Source: Pseudomonadota bacterium
Lineage (GTDB): Bacteria > Pseudomonadota > Alphaproteobacteria > Sphingomonadales > Sphingomonadaceae
Length of the DNA stretch: 64,000 nucleotides
Reading direction: 5' to 3'
Assembly (NCBI GenBank): GCA_039818985.1
Contig: JBCBSU010000001.1
Coordinates: 2,399,649-2,463,648, forward strand
Part shown: positions 17,091 through 25,569 of the stretch, in pieces
Position numbering within the stretch: position 1 is the stretch's first letter
How the letters are laid out: every line of letters begins with the position of its first letter
The notes under the pieces: generated by a model
Told to the model about the DNA's origin: nothing
Seen by the model: the letters and a program-made list of their open reading frames with translations, nothing else
Databases searched by the model: none
Position numbers and translations under genes: made by a program

Positions 17091-17807
17091 TCAACCGCCC
17101 AGCATCTCCTCAACCCATAAGGGCACCAGCACGCCCGCTGGACCGCGACGGCTTTCGTCGAACAGATGCGAGCCTTCCGACTCTTCGAGATTAAGCTCGA
17201 GCGTCCTGGCTCCATAAGCGCGCGCCATCTGGACAAAACCGGCAGCAGGATAAACCGCGCCCGATGTGCCGATGGAGACAAACAGATCGGCACGGGCCAG
17301 CGCGCCTTCTATCGTCTCCATATGATAGGGCATCTCGCCAAACCAGACGATATCCGGGCGCAGCGCGGGCGCGCCGCAAGCCGGACAGGCCGGCTGGTCG
17401 ATCAGCGGCCCCGCCCACGCGCTGCGCGCATCGCAGGCAAGGCACCAGGCACTTTTCAGCAACCCGTGCATATGCAGCAACCGCCCGCCCCCGGCCGGAT
17501 CGACGCCGCCGCGCTCGTGCAGGTCATCGACATTCTGCGTCACCAGCAGCAATTCACCCGACCATTCACGATCGAGCCGCGCCAGCGCCTGATGCGCCGC
17601 ATTGGGTTCGACCGTGACCAGCTTCGCGCGCCGTTCATCATAGAAGCGCTGCACCATGACGGGATTGCGGGCAAAGGCCTCGGGCGTCGCGACATCCTCG
17701 ACCCGGTGCCCTTCCCACAGACCATCGGGCCCGCGAAAGGTCGCCACACCGCTTTCGGCGCTGATCCCGGCACCGGTGAGGATCACGATATTGTTGATGG
17801 CACGCAT
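17091..17807 (-). CDS. cobB: Sirtuin NAD-dependent protein deacylase
   Basis: The product is a 238-residue class III-type sirtuin. NAD-binding motifs are LTGAGISAESGVATFRG and TQNVDDLHERGG, and the catalytic His is in HMHGLL. A zinc module is formed by CLAC and CPAC. The RFYDERRAKL segment carries the Tyr-x2-Arg pair that in CobB/SIRT5 binds acidic acyl groups, so desuccinylase or deacetylase activity is expected. The ATG at 17807 is chosen because upstream codons lie inside a REP-like palindrome. The stop is 5 bp from the MAPEG stop (convergent). Confidence 0.93.
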   Translation of the reverse strand: MRAINNIVILTGAGISAESGVATFRGPDGLWEGHRVEDVATPEAFARNPVMVQRFYDERRAKLVTVEPNAAHQALARLDREWSGELLLVTQNVDDLHERGGVDPAGGGRLLHMHGLLKSAWCLACDARSAWAGPLIDQPACPACGAPALRPDIVWFGEMPYHMETIEGALARADLFVSIGTSGAVYPAAGFVQMARAYGARTLELNLEESEGSHLFDESRRGPAGVLVPLWVEEMLGG

Positions 17808-17815
17808 TCCATGCT

Positions 17816-17907
17816 CCGTTCGTCCTGAGCCTGTCGAAGGACTGTTCTCTTTTGACAAGCCTGGAAAAAAGCGCAAGGCAGGGCTTCGACAAGCTCAGCC
17901 CGAACGG
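17816..17907. repeat. REP-like inverted repeat between cobB and dapB
   Basis: Two related arms face each other: 17816-17842 (CCGTTCGTCCTGAGCCTGTCG...) and 17880-17907 (...CGACAAGCTCAGCCCGAACGG), separated by about 37 bases. The reverse complement of the right arm matches the left arm with a few differences. This type of sequence is a very common interspersed extragenic palindrome in sphingomonad genomes. The transcript could fold into a long hairpin between the two divergent genes. Confidence 0.85.
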
Positions 17908-17934
17908 TTATGGGGCTGAGAAAAGGGCAAAGCT

Positions 17935-18690
17935 ATGACCAATATTCGTATCGGCATTATCGGCAGCAAGGGGCGGATGGGCGAGGCATTGAAGGTCGCC
18001 ATTGCCGAAGCCGCTTATGGCTATGCCGGCGGTGTCGATGCCGGTGATGGCAATGATACATTGGCGGCGCTGGCCGAGGCCTCTGACGTGCTGATCGATT
18101 TTTCCGCGCCACAAGCGCTCGAGGCCAGTCTCGATGCCGCGCGCGCCGCGGCGACGCCGATGGTGATCGGCACCACCGGACTGGAGGAGCGGCATCACTG
18201 GCTGATCGACAGCGCCAGCGAAGAGATTGCGGTGCTGCAAACCGGCAATACCTCGCTCGGCGTCACCCTGCTCGCCTGGCTGGTGCGCGAAGCAGCGGCA
18301 CGGCTGGGCGAGGACTGGGATATCGAGATTGCCGAGATGCACCACCGCCACAAGGTTGACGCCCCCTCGGGCACCGCGCTGCTGCTCGGCGAAGCGGCGG
18401 CAGACGGACGCGGAGCGGACCTCGCCGATATCAGCGACCGCGGCCGGGCCAGAGGTTTTGGGGGCATCACCCGCGCACGCAAGCCGGGCGATATCGGCCT
18501 TGTCTCGCTGCGCGGCGGCTCGGTCGCGGGCGAGCATCAGGTCCTGTTCGCCACCGAGCATGAGCGGCTGGAACTCACCCACCGCGCCGAAAACCGCGCG
18601 CTGTTTGCGCGCGGTGCGTTAAGGGCGGCAGAATGGCTGATGGAACGGCCAGCAGGGCGCTATGCGATGACGGATGTGCTGGGGTTGTGA
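17935..18690 (+). CDS. dapB: 4-hydroxy-tetrahydrodipicolinate reductase
   Basis: The product is a 251-residue enzyme of lysine and diaminopimelate synthesis, reducing HTPA to tetrahydrodipicolinate with NAD(P)H. The nucleotide fold is RIGIIGSKGRMGEAL, the mid-domain GTTGL segment is present, and the catalytic signature is EMHHRHKVDAPSGTALLLGE. The C-terminal GEHQVLFATEHERLELTHRA is typical. Length is slightly short of the enterobacterial enzyme but normal for alphaproteobacteria. It is divergent from cobB across the REP-like repeat. Confidence 0.96.
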   Translation: MTNIRIGIIGSKGRMGEALKVAIAEAAYGYAGGVDAGDGNDTLAALAEASDVLIDFSAPQALEASLDAARAAATPMVIGTTGLEERHHWLIDSASEEIAVLQTGNTSLGVTLLAWLVREAAARLGEDWDIEIAEMHHRHKVDAPSGTALLLGEAAADGRGADLADISDRGRARGFGGITRARKPGDIGLVSLRGGSVAGEHQVLFATEHERLELTHRAENRALFARGALRAAEWLMERPAGRYAMTDVLGL

Positions 18691-18702
18691 TATGGGAGCA
18701 GC

Positions 18703-20904
18703 CTAGGCACAGCCAATATCGACAAGCGCTTTCTGAAATTCCGGATCGTCGCGGATGGTGTCGAAATCTTTGTCTGCAGCGATATGTGCGCAACCGGGAA
18801 AATTAACACCATTTTCCTTGCTATGGCGCAGCCACTTGGCCGCCTCACGGGCGTCTTTTTGCATCCCGGCAATACAGGCAAGATTGTAACTCCCAACTCC
18901 TTGCACGATGTCATTCGCTTGCAAACATAGATTTCTCGCTTCGACCAACAAATCAGCGCGGTCATCACCTTTTTTTTGGTGCGCCTGGTAGATGAGAGCA
19001 TTGCTCCAGTTGTTCAGCGCCTCGTACTTGTCCGGCTTGATCTTCAGCGCGGTGGCATATTTCGCATAAGCCTCGGTCCAGAGACGATCTGCCTCGTCAC
19101 CCTCCTTAAGCCTAGCGTGCGCAGCAAGGGAAGCACCCCAATTGTTAAGAGCTTCATGAAGATCTGGCTTGATCTTCAGCACAGCAGCATATTTTGCACA
19201 GGCTTCCTCCCAGAGACGATCCGCTTCTTCACCCTCTTTGACCTGAGCCTGAGCAGCGAGCGTAGATCCCCAGTTGAATAGCACTTCGGGCTTGTCCGGC
19301 TTGATCTTCAGCGCGGTGGCATATCTCTCACAGGCTTCGACACGAAGACTTTCCGCCTCGTCACCGTCCTTCACACGCGCTTGGGCAGAAAGGGCAAGAG
19401 CCCAGTTAAGCCACGCCTCATGCTTATCTGGTTCGATCTGCAATGCAGCAGTATATTTTTTATACGCCTCGTCCCAAAAGCGATCTGCTTCATCAGCATT
19501 CTTCACAGGCGCCTGGGTAGCAAATGCAAGGCCCCAGTTATTCAGTGCTTTGTGAAGGTCCGGCTTGATCTCTAGAGCATTAGCATATTTTGTACGCGCT
19601 TCTTCCCACAGATGATCAGCCTCTTCACCCTCCTTGGTCCTTGCTTTAGCAGCAAGCGCAAGGCCCCAGTTATTTAGTGCCTCGTGAAGGTCCGGTTTGA
19701 TCTCAAGGGAAGTGGCATATTTGGCATAGGCTTCGGCCCAGAGACTATCAGCTTCATCGTCCTTAGCCCGCGCCTGTGCATCAAGCGCGGTGCCCCAATT
19801 GAACAGCGTTTCATGCTTATTCGGTTTGATCTTTAACGCAGCAGCATATTTCCCATAGGCATCAGTCCAGAGGCGATCAGCTTCATTACCCGCTTTGGCC
19901 CTCTTTGCCTGCTCAGAAAGCGTGTTACCCCAGTTATTTAACGCTTCACTATTGTCGGGTGTAATCTCCAGTGCAGTGACATATTTCTTACAGGCTTCAT
20001 CCAGAAGGCGGTCAGCTTCACCGCGGTCCTTGATCCGTGCTTGGGCAGTAAGCGCGTACCCCCAGTTGTTCAGCGCTGCTGATCGATAAGCGGTCGATGC
20101 ATTAGGACATTGTTCGAGAAACTGCTGATAATAGGCGGCAGCCTGGTCGTGGTTTTCAAGCTTGCTGCTAGCATAAGCTTTGGCAAAAAGAGCGGAAGTT
20201 CGATCATCCAGATTTTTATGGTGCAGGAAGGCCATACCCTGCGCGAGCCGCAAATATTCGTTCCAATCGCCGTTCTTTTCCGCCAGATCATATAGCATGA
20301 GCCGGAAATCATCAGCGGACCATTGTGCTTCGGGCTTATCCTTCAACAACGTAATCGCGTCTGTCAGTTCCTGTTTTTCTTCCTCGCTGTCCTCTTCATC
20401 AGCACCGGTGCCGGGCGGCGCATCAATTTTTGCCTGAAGCTCAGCACTCAACTGAATAACTTGCTGATGCGTATCTTCAATCTCACCAAGCAGTTTGCGC
20501 GCTTTTTCACCAAACTCCAGAACCTGCAATCGTGCAGCCTTGGCGGCCTCCTCACCTGCAGTCTCGGCAGCAATTTGCGCCTGCTCAGCGGACCTATCTG
20601 CTGCCTTGTATGTAAAGAATCCTGCGACGATAGCGATCACGGCAATCACCAACCCGTAGAGGCCAATCCATTTTTCCAACCGGCTGTTGGCGGCTTCTTT
20701 GAGTTCCCCCTTCGCGGTTTCTATCGCCGCCTTGAGTTGCTGCTCGCGACGCTTTTCCTCGGACTCGCGGAGCTTTTCCTGCAACTCCGTGATCTGCTGT
20801 TCGCTGTTTGCGGTCTGCTCATTCTGCGGCTGCGCAGCGGCAGGCACCGCCATGACAAGCACGACTGCCAGTATCGCCATCACCAGGCCATAAGCAAAAC
20901 GCAT
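18703..20904 (-). CDS. Exported/membrane TPR-array protein
   Basis: The product is a 733-residue protein. An N-terminal signal or anchor (RFAYGLVMAILAVVLVMAVPAAA) is followed by a long charged coiled coil (about residues 20-75), a second transmembrane helix (WIGLYGLVIAVIAIVAGFFTY), another coiled coil and an acidic patch. Then come eight near-identical 43-45-residue TPR-like units with the pattern ALNNWG-x-ALAAQA-x-K-x-GDEADRLW-x-EAYAKYATALKIKPD, plus one degenerate unit. The C-terminal 60 residues contain paired Cys (YNLACIAG, FPGCAHIA, DIGCA). The role is unknown, probably scaffold-like. ATG 20904 is preferred over the ORF's first codon at 20922. The gene is divergent from nth. Confidence 0.85.
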   Translation of the reverse strand: MRFAYGLVMAILAVVLVMAVPAAAQPQNEQTANSEQQITELQEKLRESEEKRREQQLKAAIETAKGELKEAANSRLEKWIGLYGLVIAVIAIVAGFFTYKAADRSAEQAQIAAETAGEEAAKAARLQVLEFGEKARKLLGEIEDTHQQVIQLSAELQAKIDAPPGTGADEEDSEEEKQELTDAITLLKDKPEAQWSADDFRLMLYDLAEKNGDWNEYLRLAQGMAFLHHKNLDDRTSALFAKAYASSKLENHDQAAAYYQQFLEQCPNASTAYRSAALNNWGYALTAQARIKDRGEADRLLDEACKKYVTALEITPDNSEALNNWGNTLSEQAKRAKAGNEADRLWTDAYGKYAAALKIKPNKHETLFNWGTALDAQARAKDDEADSLWAEAYAKYATSLEIKPDLHEALNNWGLALAAKARTKEGEEADHLWEEARTKYANALEIKPDLHKALNNWGLAFATQAPVKNADEADRFWDEAYKKYTAALQIEPDKHEAWLNWALALSAQARVKDGDEAESLRVEACERYATALKIKPDKPEVLFNWGSTLAAQAQVKEGEEADRLWEEACAKYAAVLKIKPDLHEALNNWGASLAAHARLKEGDEADRLWTEAYAKYATALKIKPDKYEALNNWSNALIYQAHQKKGDDRADLLVEARNLCLQANDIVQGVGSYNLACIAGMQKDAREAAKWLRHSKENGVNFPGCAHIAADKDFDTIRDDPEFQKALVDIGCA

Positions 20905-20966
20905 GAAATTTGCCCCGCGCAAAAAGAGAATTGCCTAAATACCGTATCGCTGCAAAAGTCGATAGT

Positions 20967-21614
20967 ATGAAAAAATCCGATATCTTCGAGTTTTACCGGC
21001 GCCTTGCCGAGGGTAATCCCGAGCCCGAGACCGAACTTAATTTTGGCAATGATTATCAGCTGCTGGTGGCGGTGACGCTGTCGGCGCAGTCGACCGATGT
21101 CGGGGTCAACAAGGCGACGAAAGCGCTGTTCGAGCAGGTGACGACGCCCGAGCAGATGGTGGCGCTGGGGCTGGACGGGCTGAAACAGCATATCAAGACC
21201 ATTGGCCTGTATAACAACAAGGCAAAGAACGTCATCGCGCTGTCCGAGGCGCTGATCCGCGATCATGGCGGCCAGGTGCCCGATGATCGCGAGGCGCTGG
21301 TGGCACTGCCGGGCGTCGGGCGCAAGACCGCCAATGTGGTGATGAACTGTGCCTTTGGTGCCGAGACCTTCGCCGTCGACACCCATATTTTTCGCGTCGG
21401 CAATCGCACCGGGCTGGCGCCGGGCAAGACGGTGCTGGCGGTCGAGAAGAAGCTCGACAAGGGCACGCCCAAGCCCTTCCGCGTCGGCGCGCATCACTGG
21501 CTGATCCTGCATGGCCGCTATATCTGCAAGGCGCGGACGCCCGAATGCTGGCGCTGCCCGGTCGATGATTTGTGCCGCTTCAAAAAGAAGACACCCGACC
21601 CCAAAGCGGCTTGA
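20967..21614 (+). CDS. nth: Endonuclease III
   Basis: The product is a 215-residue DNA glycosylase/AP lyase removing oxidised pyrimidines. The helix-hairpin-helix LPGVGRKTANVV contains the catalytic Lys, and the catalytic Asp is in AVDTHIFRVGNR. The iron-sulfur loop CKARTPECWRCPVDDLC has the C-x6-C-x2-C-x5-C spacing for a [4Fe-4S] cluster. The start MKKSDIFEFYRRL at 20967 gives the usual length. About 62 bp separate it from the divergent TPR-array gene. Confidence 0.97.
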   Translation: MKKSDIFEFYRRLAEGNPEPETELNFGNDYQLLVAVTLSAQSTDVGVNKATKALFEQVTTPEQMVALGLDGLKQHIKTIGLYNNKAKNVIALSEALIRDHGGQVPDDREALVALPGVGRKTANVVMNCAFGAETFAVDTHIFRVGNRTGLAPGKTVLAVEKKLDKGTPKPFRVGAHHWLILHGRYICKARTPECWRCPVDDLCRFKKKTPDPKAA

Positions 21615-21742
21615 AACGCCCGCTGGACCGACAAGCAGTCCAGCCATCATGACATAGATTTCATCTATGGTTCAGCACGACTCCTAAAGACTGCATCATT
21701 CACGCTTATCTGCTATAAGGACAATCAACCGGGAGACGGAAT

Positions 21743-22180
21743 ATGGTATCTCGTTCGCATGCATTTCCGGCAATGTTGCTGGCAGCAACCGCATCCATGG
21801 CTCTGACCGGCTGCGCCAATGGCGGCGACAGCAACAGCGCCCGGGCACAGAGCAAGGCACCCGCGGCCACACCGATCGGCAACCCGCGCACCTGCATCCC
21901 GATCCAGCGCATCAAGCGCACCGTGGTGCATGATGACTATACCATCGATTTCGTGCTCAATGGCGGCAAGACCTATCGCAACACGCTGAGCGCGCGCTGT
22001 GGCGGTCTGGAATATGAAAAGGCGTTTACCTACAGCACTTCGCTGACCCAGCTGTGCCGCGCCGATATCATCACCGTCATCGCCAATTTCGGCCCCGGCA
22101 TCCAGCCGCGCGGCAGTTGCGGGCTGAACGACTTTCAGCAGATCGAACCGATAGAAGAGGAGAAGGATGAAGACAGCTAG
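21743..22180 (+). CDS. Small lipoprotein, DUF6491-like (paralogue 1)
   Basis: The product is a 145-residue lipoprotein with signal peptide and lipobox MALTGC, a low-complexity linker, then a domain with pattern TCIPIQRIKRTVVHDDYTID, YRNTLSARCGGL, FTYSTSLTQLCRADIITV and SCGL. The four spaced Cys suggest two disulfides. It resembles the DUF6491 family found in sphingomonads; function unknown. It is the first of three tandem homologues and overlaps the next by 14 bp. GGGAGACGGA precedes the ATG. Confidence 0.8.
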   Translation: MVSRSHAFPAMLLAATASMALTGCANGGDSNSARAQSKAPAATPIGNPRTCIPIQRIKRTVVHDDYTIDFVLNGGKTYRNTLSARCGGLEYEKAFTYSTSLTQLCRADIITVIANFGPGIQPRGSCGLNDFQQIEPIEEEKDEDS

Positions 22181-22643
22181 ACAAATCATCTCCGCTGCGG
22201 TGCTGGTATTTGGCGGCATCGGCACCATTGCCCAGGCCATGCCCGAAAATGGCGACGCTATCGCCATACAGGGTGAGGCCGCGTCGACAGAGACGAATGC
22301 GGACAACACGCACAGCGATGGCATCGTCGTTACCGGTGATACACGCTGGGGCGCGAGGGATATTGCCCGGGGCTGTCTGTGGCTGCGCCATATCCGTCGT
22401 CACGAAGTCACCGATGATGGCCAACTCGACTTCATCTACAAGCGCAACCAGCCGGTGCGCACCCATTTCACCAGACATTGCGAAGGCCTGACCAAGCGCA
22501 GCATAGTTGCCTATGGCATCGGACCGCGGCGCCTGTGTGTCGGCAATGTTGTCGGCGTCGGCACCCGCTTCTTCTCGACCGATCTTTGCCAGATCAGCGG
22601 CTTCAGCTTTGCCGAAGATCTCGAACCAGAGGATGAAGGATGA
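22167..22643 (+). CDS. Small secreted protein, DUF6491-like (paralogue 2)
   Basis: The product is a 158-residue homologue of the preceding protein but with an ordinary signal peptide (ARQIISAAVLVFGGIGTIAQA) instead of a lipobox. The domain pattern is shared: GCLWLRHIRRHEVTDDGQLD, RTHFTRHCEGLTKRS, RRLCVGNVVGV and DLCQISGF. The start overlaps the previous gene (ATG inside its last codons, AGGAGAAGG just before it), and the stop overlaps the next gene by ATGA, so the three are translationally coupled. Function unknown. Confidence 0.8.
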   Translation: MKTARQIISAAVLVFGGIGTIAQAMPENGDAIAIQGEAASTETNADNTHSDGIVVTGDTRWGARDIARGCLWLRHIRRHEVTDDGQLDFIYKRNQPVRTHFTRHCEGLTKRSIVAYGIGPRRLCVGNVVGVGTRFFSTDLCQISGFSFAEDLEPEDEG

Positions 22644-23053
22644 AACACCCGCTGACTTTTGCTGTTGTCGCAATCTCGATGTTCGGTGCCGCCGGTCTCG
22701 CACTGGCCGCGCCCATGGACCAGGATTCGGGCGAGGATGACGAGACGGATAGCCCGGCAGAAACGGCAGATGCGCCCGATCCCGATATGCTGTGTCTGTG
22801 GGTGCGACAGATCCGCGATCACCGTGTGCCCGAACCGGGGCAGCTGGAGTTTCGCATCAAGGCCAACAGTTTCGTCAAGGTGCATTTCCAGCAGGAATGC
22901 GGTTCGCTGACCCGGCGCAGCCTGCTCTCCTATCGTTCGGTCGGCAGCCAGCTGTGCCGCAATGACCGCATCGCGGTGCTGCGCTCGCTCGGCACCTCAT
23001 CGGTGCTTGACGACCAATGCTTTGTCGCCGGTTTCAGTGCGGTAGAGAAATAG
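22640..23053 (+). CDS. Small secreted protein, DUF6491-like (paralogue 3)
   Basis: This is the third tandem homologue, 137 residues, with signal peptide HPLTFAVVAISMFGAAGLALA and an acidic linker. The domain repeats the pattern CLWVRQIRDHRVPEPGQLEF, VHFQQECGSLTRRSLLSY, QLCRNDRIAVL and QCFVAGF. It is closer to paralogue 2 than to paralogue 1 (CLW.R.IR.H, LTRRS against LTKRS). It ends 8 bp before the transpeptidase gene, so the four genes form one operon. Function unknown. Confidence 0.8.
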   Translation: MKHPLTFAVVAISMFGAAGLALAAPMDQDSGEDDETDSPAETADAPDPDMLCLWVRQIRDHRVPEPGQLEFRIKANSFVKVHFQQECGSLTRRSLLSYRSVGSQLCRNDRIAVLRSLGTSSVLDDQCFVAGFSAVEK

Positions 23054-23061
23054 CCGCGGCT

Positions 23062-23583
23062 ATGCGGCTATGGGTGCTGGCGGCCGCCCTGCTCATGGCG
23101 GGATGCGAAACGGCATCCGAACCCGCAGATTCATTCGGCGGTGCTGCCGCGATTGCACAGGGGTTGCAGGCGGATAGAATTCTGATCGACAAAAGCGAAC
23201 GCACGCTTTTGCTGTACAGCGACGGTGTTGTGATCGCGCGCTATGGCAATATCCGTTTCGGCGCATCGCCAAAAGGGCATAAACGCTTTGAAGGCGATGA
23301 ACGCACCCCCGAGGGTCGCTACACCATCGACCGGCGCAACCCGGACAGCATTGCCCACCTTTCGCTCGGCATTTCCTATCCCAATGCCAAAGACCGCGCC
23401 TATGCCGAAGAACACGGAAAATCACCGGGCGGCAACATCTTTATCCATGGCCAGATGAACGGCTGGAAAGGCCCGGCCCTGCCATATGACTGGACCGATG
23501 GCTGTGTTGCGGTGAGCAATAGCGAAATGGATGAACTGTGGCAGCTGGTGCCAATGGGTACGGATGTTGAGATACGCCCGTAA
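23062..23583 (+). CDS. YafK-type L,D-transpeptidase lipoprotein
   Basis: The product is a 173-residue YkuD-fold protein with lipobox (LLMAGC). The catalytic region reads IFIHGQMNGW then DWTDGCVAVSN, i.e. His and Cys as in YkuD enzymes, with the WTxGCxxxxNxEM pattern of the YafK/DpaA subgroup rather than the classic SxGCxR. YafK in Escherichia coli releases Braun lipoprotein from peptidoglycan, so a peptidoglycan crosslink-trimming role is plausible. The start at 23062 gives a proper signal peptide. Its stop is 2 bp from the convergent GNAT gene. Confidence 0.85.
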   Translation: MRLWVLAAALLMAGCETASEPADSFGGAAAIAQGLQADRILIDKSERTLLLYSDGVVIARYGNIRFGASPKGHKRFEGDERTPEGRYTIDRRNPDSIAHLSLGISYPNAKDRAYAEEHGKSPGGNIFIHGQMNGWKGPALPYDWTDGCVAVSNSEMDELWQLVPMGTDVEIRP

Positions 23584-23585
23584 TT

Positions 23586-24203
23586 TCACACTGGCTGTCG
23601 CGGCGCGCGCCACATCGCTTCCAATGGCGGACCGCCCTCGCCACAGGCAAAAATCTCGCGCCGCTCAAAACCATGGGCGGCGTAAAAGCCGTGATTGGCC
23701 GGGTTGGAGTTTTCCAGATAGCAGGCCATGCCTTCACGGTCACACGCCGCCAGCACCGGGGCCAGCAGTGCTTTGCCCAGTCCCTTGCCCCGCGCCGCCT
23801 TTCGGGCGGCGATGGTGAACAGATAAAGATGCGGCTCATGCGGGTGATGCCGGTCCATGATCTCACCGGCCGCCATGGCGCGGCGAAGTGCCCCCTTGCT
23901 GCCATGGCGCAACTGGCCGGCAGCGAGCAGCAGCATTACCCAAAAGGGTCCACCGCCCGGCGGCCCGGCGCGACAGTCCATCCACATCGTAGCACCGTCT
24001 TCTCCGGCAAGATGGCAGATGCCACCGGGCGCATAGACATGCCGCGCCAGCACCCGGAACGCCGAGCGAATGGCGCGCGGATTGCCGAAAATCCAGCGGC
24101 TGACCGGGTCCTCGGCAAAGGCGTCAGCGGTGATATCGGCTAGCCGCCGCCATTCACCGGGGCGGGCCTGTGACAGCGAATCGGGAAGCGTGATATCGAG
24201 CAT
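23586..24203 (-). CDS. GNAT-family N-acetyltransferase
   Basis: The product is a 205-residue acetyl-CoA-dependent acyltransferase. The acetyl-CoA motif is ARKAARGKGLGKALLAPVL (R-x2-G-x-G-x-A type), followed by a conserved CYLENSNPANHGFYAAHGF segment. HLYLFTIAA forms the preceding strand. The substrate cannot be inferred. It lies 35 bp downstream of the dicarboxylate symporter gene on the same strand. Confidence 0.88.
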   Translation of the reverse strand: MLDITLPDSLSQARPGEWRRLADITADAFAEDPVSRWIFGNPRAIRSAFRVLARHVYAPGGICHLAGEDGATMWMDCRAGPPGGGPFWVMLLLAAGQLRHGSKGALRRAMAAGEIMDRHHPHEPHLYLFTIAARKAARGKGLGKALLAPVLAACDREGMACYLENSNPANHGFYAAHGFERREIFACGEGGPPLEAMWRAPRQPV

Positions 24204-24238
24204 GATGCAGCGATTATAGCGGCACCGGCGCGACCGAC

Positions 24239-25477
24239 TCAAACGTCATCGGCGCTGATCATTTCTTCGGTGTCGATCTCGCCGGTCATCGCCGCCACCG
24301 TGGTCGCCACTGCGGCATCGCCCGAGACATTGGTGGTGGTGCGCATCATGTCCATGATCCGGTCGACACCGGCGACGAGACCGATAGTTTCCAACGGCAC
24401 ATTGACCGCGCCAAAGACCAGCGACATCATGATCAGCCCGGCCCCGGGAATGCCCGCTGCGCCGACTGCACCGAGTGTGCCCAGTATCGATATCAGGAAA
24501 TAGTCACCCCAGCTCAGATCGACACCGAAAACCTGTGCCCCGAACAAAGTAGCGAGGCCGAGATACATGGCGGTGCCATTCATGTTGACCGTCGCGCCCA
24601 GCGACACGACAAAGCTCGACACGCTGGTCGAGACGCCCAGATTGCGCTGGGTACAGCGCAGCGTTACCGGCAACGTGGCGTTGGACGATGCGGTCGAATA
24701 GCTGACGGCAATGGCATCGACGATGCCGCGGAAAAAATCCACCACCGGCAGTTTGGCGAGCAGCTTGATCATCAGCGAATACATGCCGAATATGATGATC
24801 AGGCAGCCGAGATAGTTGAGCCCGACCAGCTTGGCCAGCGCCAGCAGCGCATCGGTGCCGAGCGTCCCGGCAACCCAGGCCATCAGCGCGAAAACGCCGA
24901 ATGGCGTCAGTTCCATCACCACGATGGTCACTTTCTGCATGATCACCGCGCCGCTGTCGAAGATGCGCTGCACCGGTTCGCCCTCTTCTTTGGCCATCAA
25001 TATACCGATGCCGACCAGAAGCGCGAAAACGATCAGCGGCAGCACATTGACATCGGCCATCACCTGTACCGGGCTTTCGGGTACGATGGAGAGGATCATG
25101 TCGGTAGCGCTGGTTTCCTTGGCCTCGGGTGTCTCACCTTTGGGGATGCCGCTGGTGTCGAGGCCGATGCCGGGCTTGATGAAAGTGCCGAGCGCGAGGC
25201 CGAGCCATACTGCAATCTGACCGGTGACCACGAACAGCAGCAGTGCCCGTCCACCGACGCTGCCCAGCTTGCGCAGATCGCCGATTGCAGCGACACCGGA
25301 GACCAGCGAGAAGAAGATCAGCGGCACCACCAGCATCTTGATCGACTTGATGAAGAAATCGCCGATCCATTTCACCGCAACCGCATCGGGGCCCCAGAAA
25401 ACACCTGCCCCGACGCCTAGTATCAGTGCAGCGATGACCCGCTGCCACAAAGGAATGGCGAACCAGAAACGCAGCAT
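24239..25477 (-). CDS. Dicarboxylate/amino-acid:cation symporter
   Basis: The product is a 412-residue secondary transporter of the DAACS (GltP/DctA) family with about eight membrane helices and two re-entrant loops. Signatures seen are the Ser-rich loop SYSTASSNATLPVTLR, SSFVVSLGATVNMNGTAMYLG (NMDGT-type substrate site, here NMNGT) and the C-terminal DRIMDMMRTTTNVSGDAAVA. The ATG at 25477 is used because upstream codons are not membrane-like. It probably takes up C4-dicarboxylates or glutamate; specificity is not decidable. Confidence 0.92.
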   Translation of the reverse strand: MLRFWFAIPLWQRVIAALILGVGAGVFWGPDAVAVKWIGDFFIKSIKMLVVPLIFFSLVSGVAAIGDLRKLGSVGGRALLLFVVTGQIAVWLGLALGTFIKPGIGLDTSGIPKGETPEAKETSATDMILSIVPESPVQVMADVNVLPLIVFALLVGIGILMAKEEGEPVQRIFDSGAVIMQKVTIVVMELTPFGVFALMAWVAGTLGTDALLALAKLVGLNYLGCLIIIFGMYSLMIKLLAKLPVVDFFRGIVDAIAVSYSTASSNATLPVTLRCTQRNLGVSTSVSSFVVSLGATVNMNGTAMYLGLATLFGAQVFGVDLSWGDYFLISILGTLGAVGAAGIPGAGLIMMSLVFGAVNVPLETIGLVAGVDRIMDMMRTTTNVSGDAAVATTVAAMTGEIDTEEMISADDV

Positions 25478-25569
25478 GAAATCCCCTATATTTATTGCAG
25501 CAAAACCGCTTTGTAGCCGGATCGTGCAGCGCAGCAAGGGCTGTTACACAATTGCAACGGCGGCGCGGC

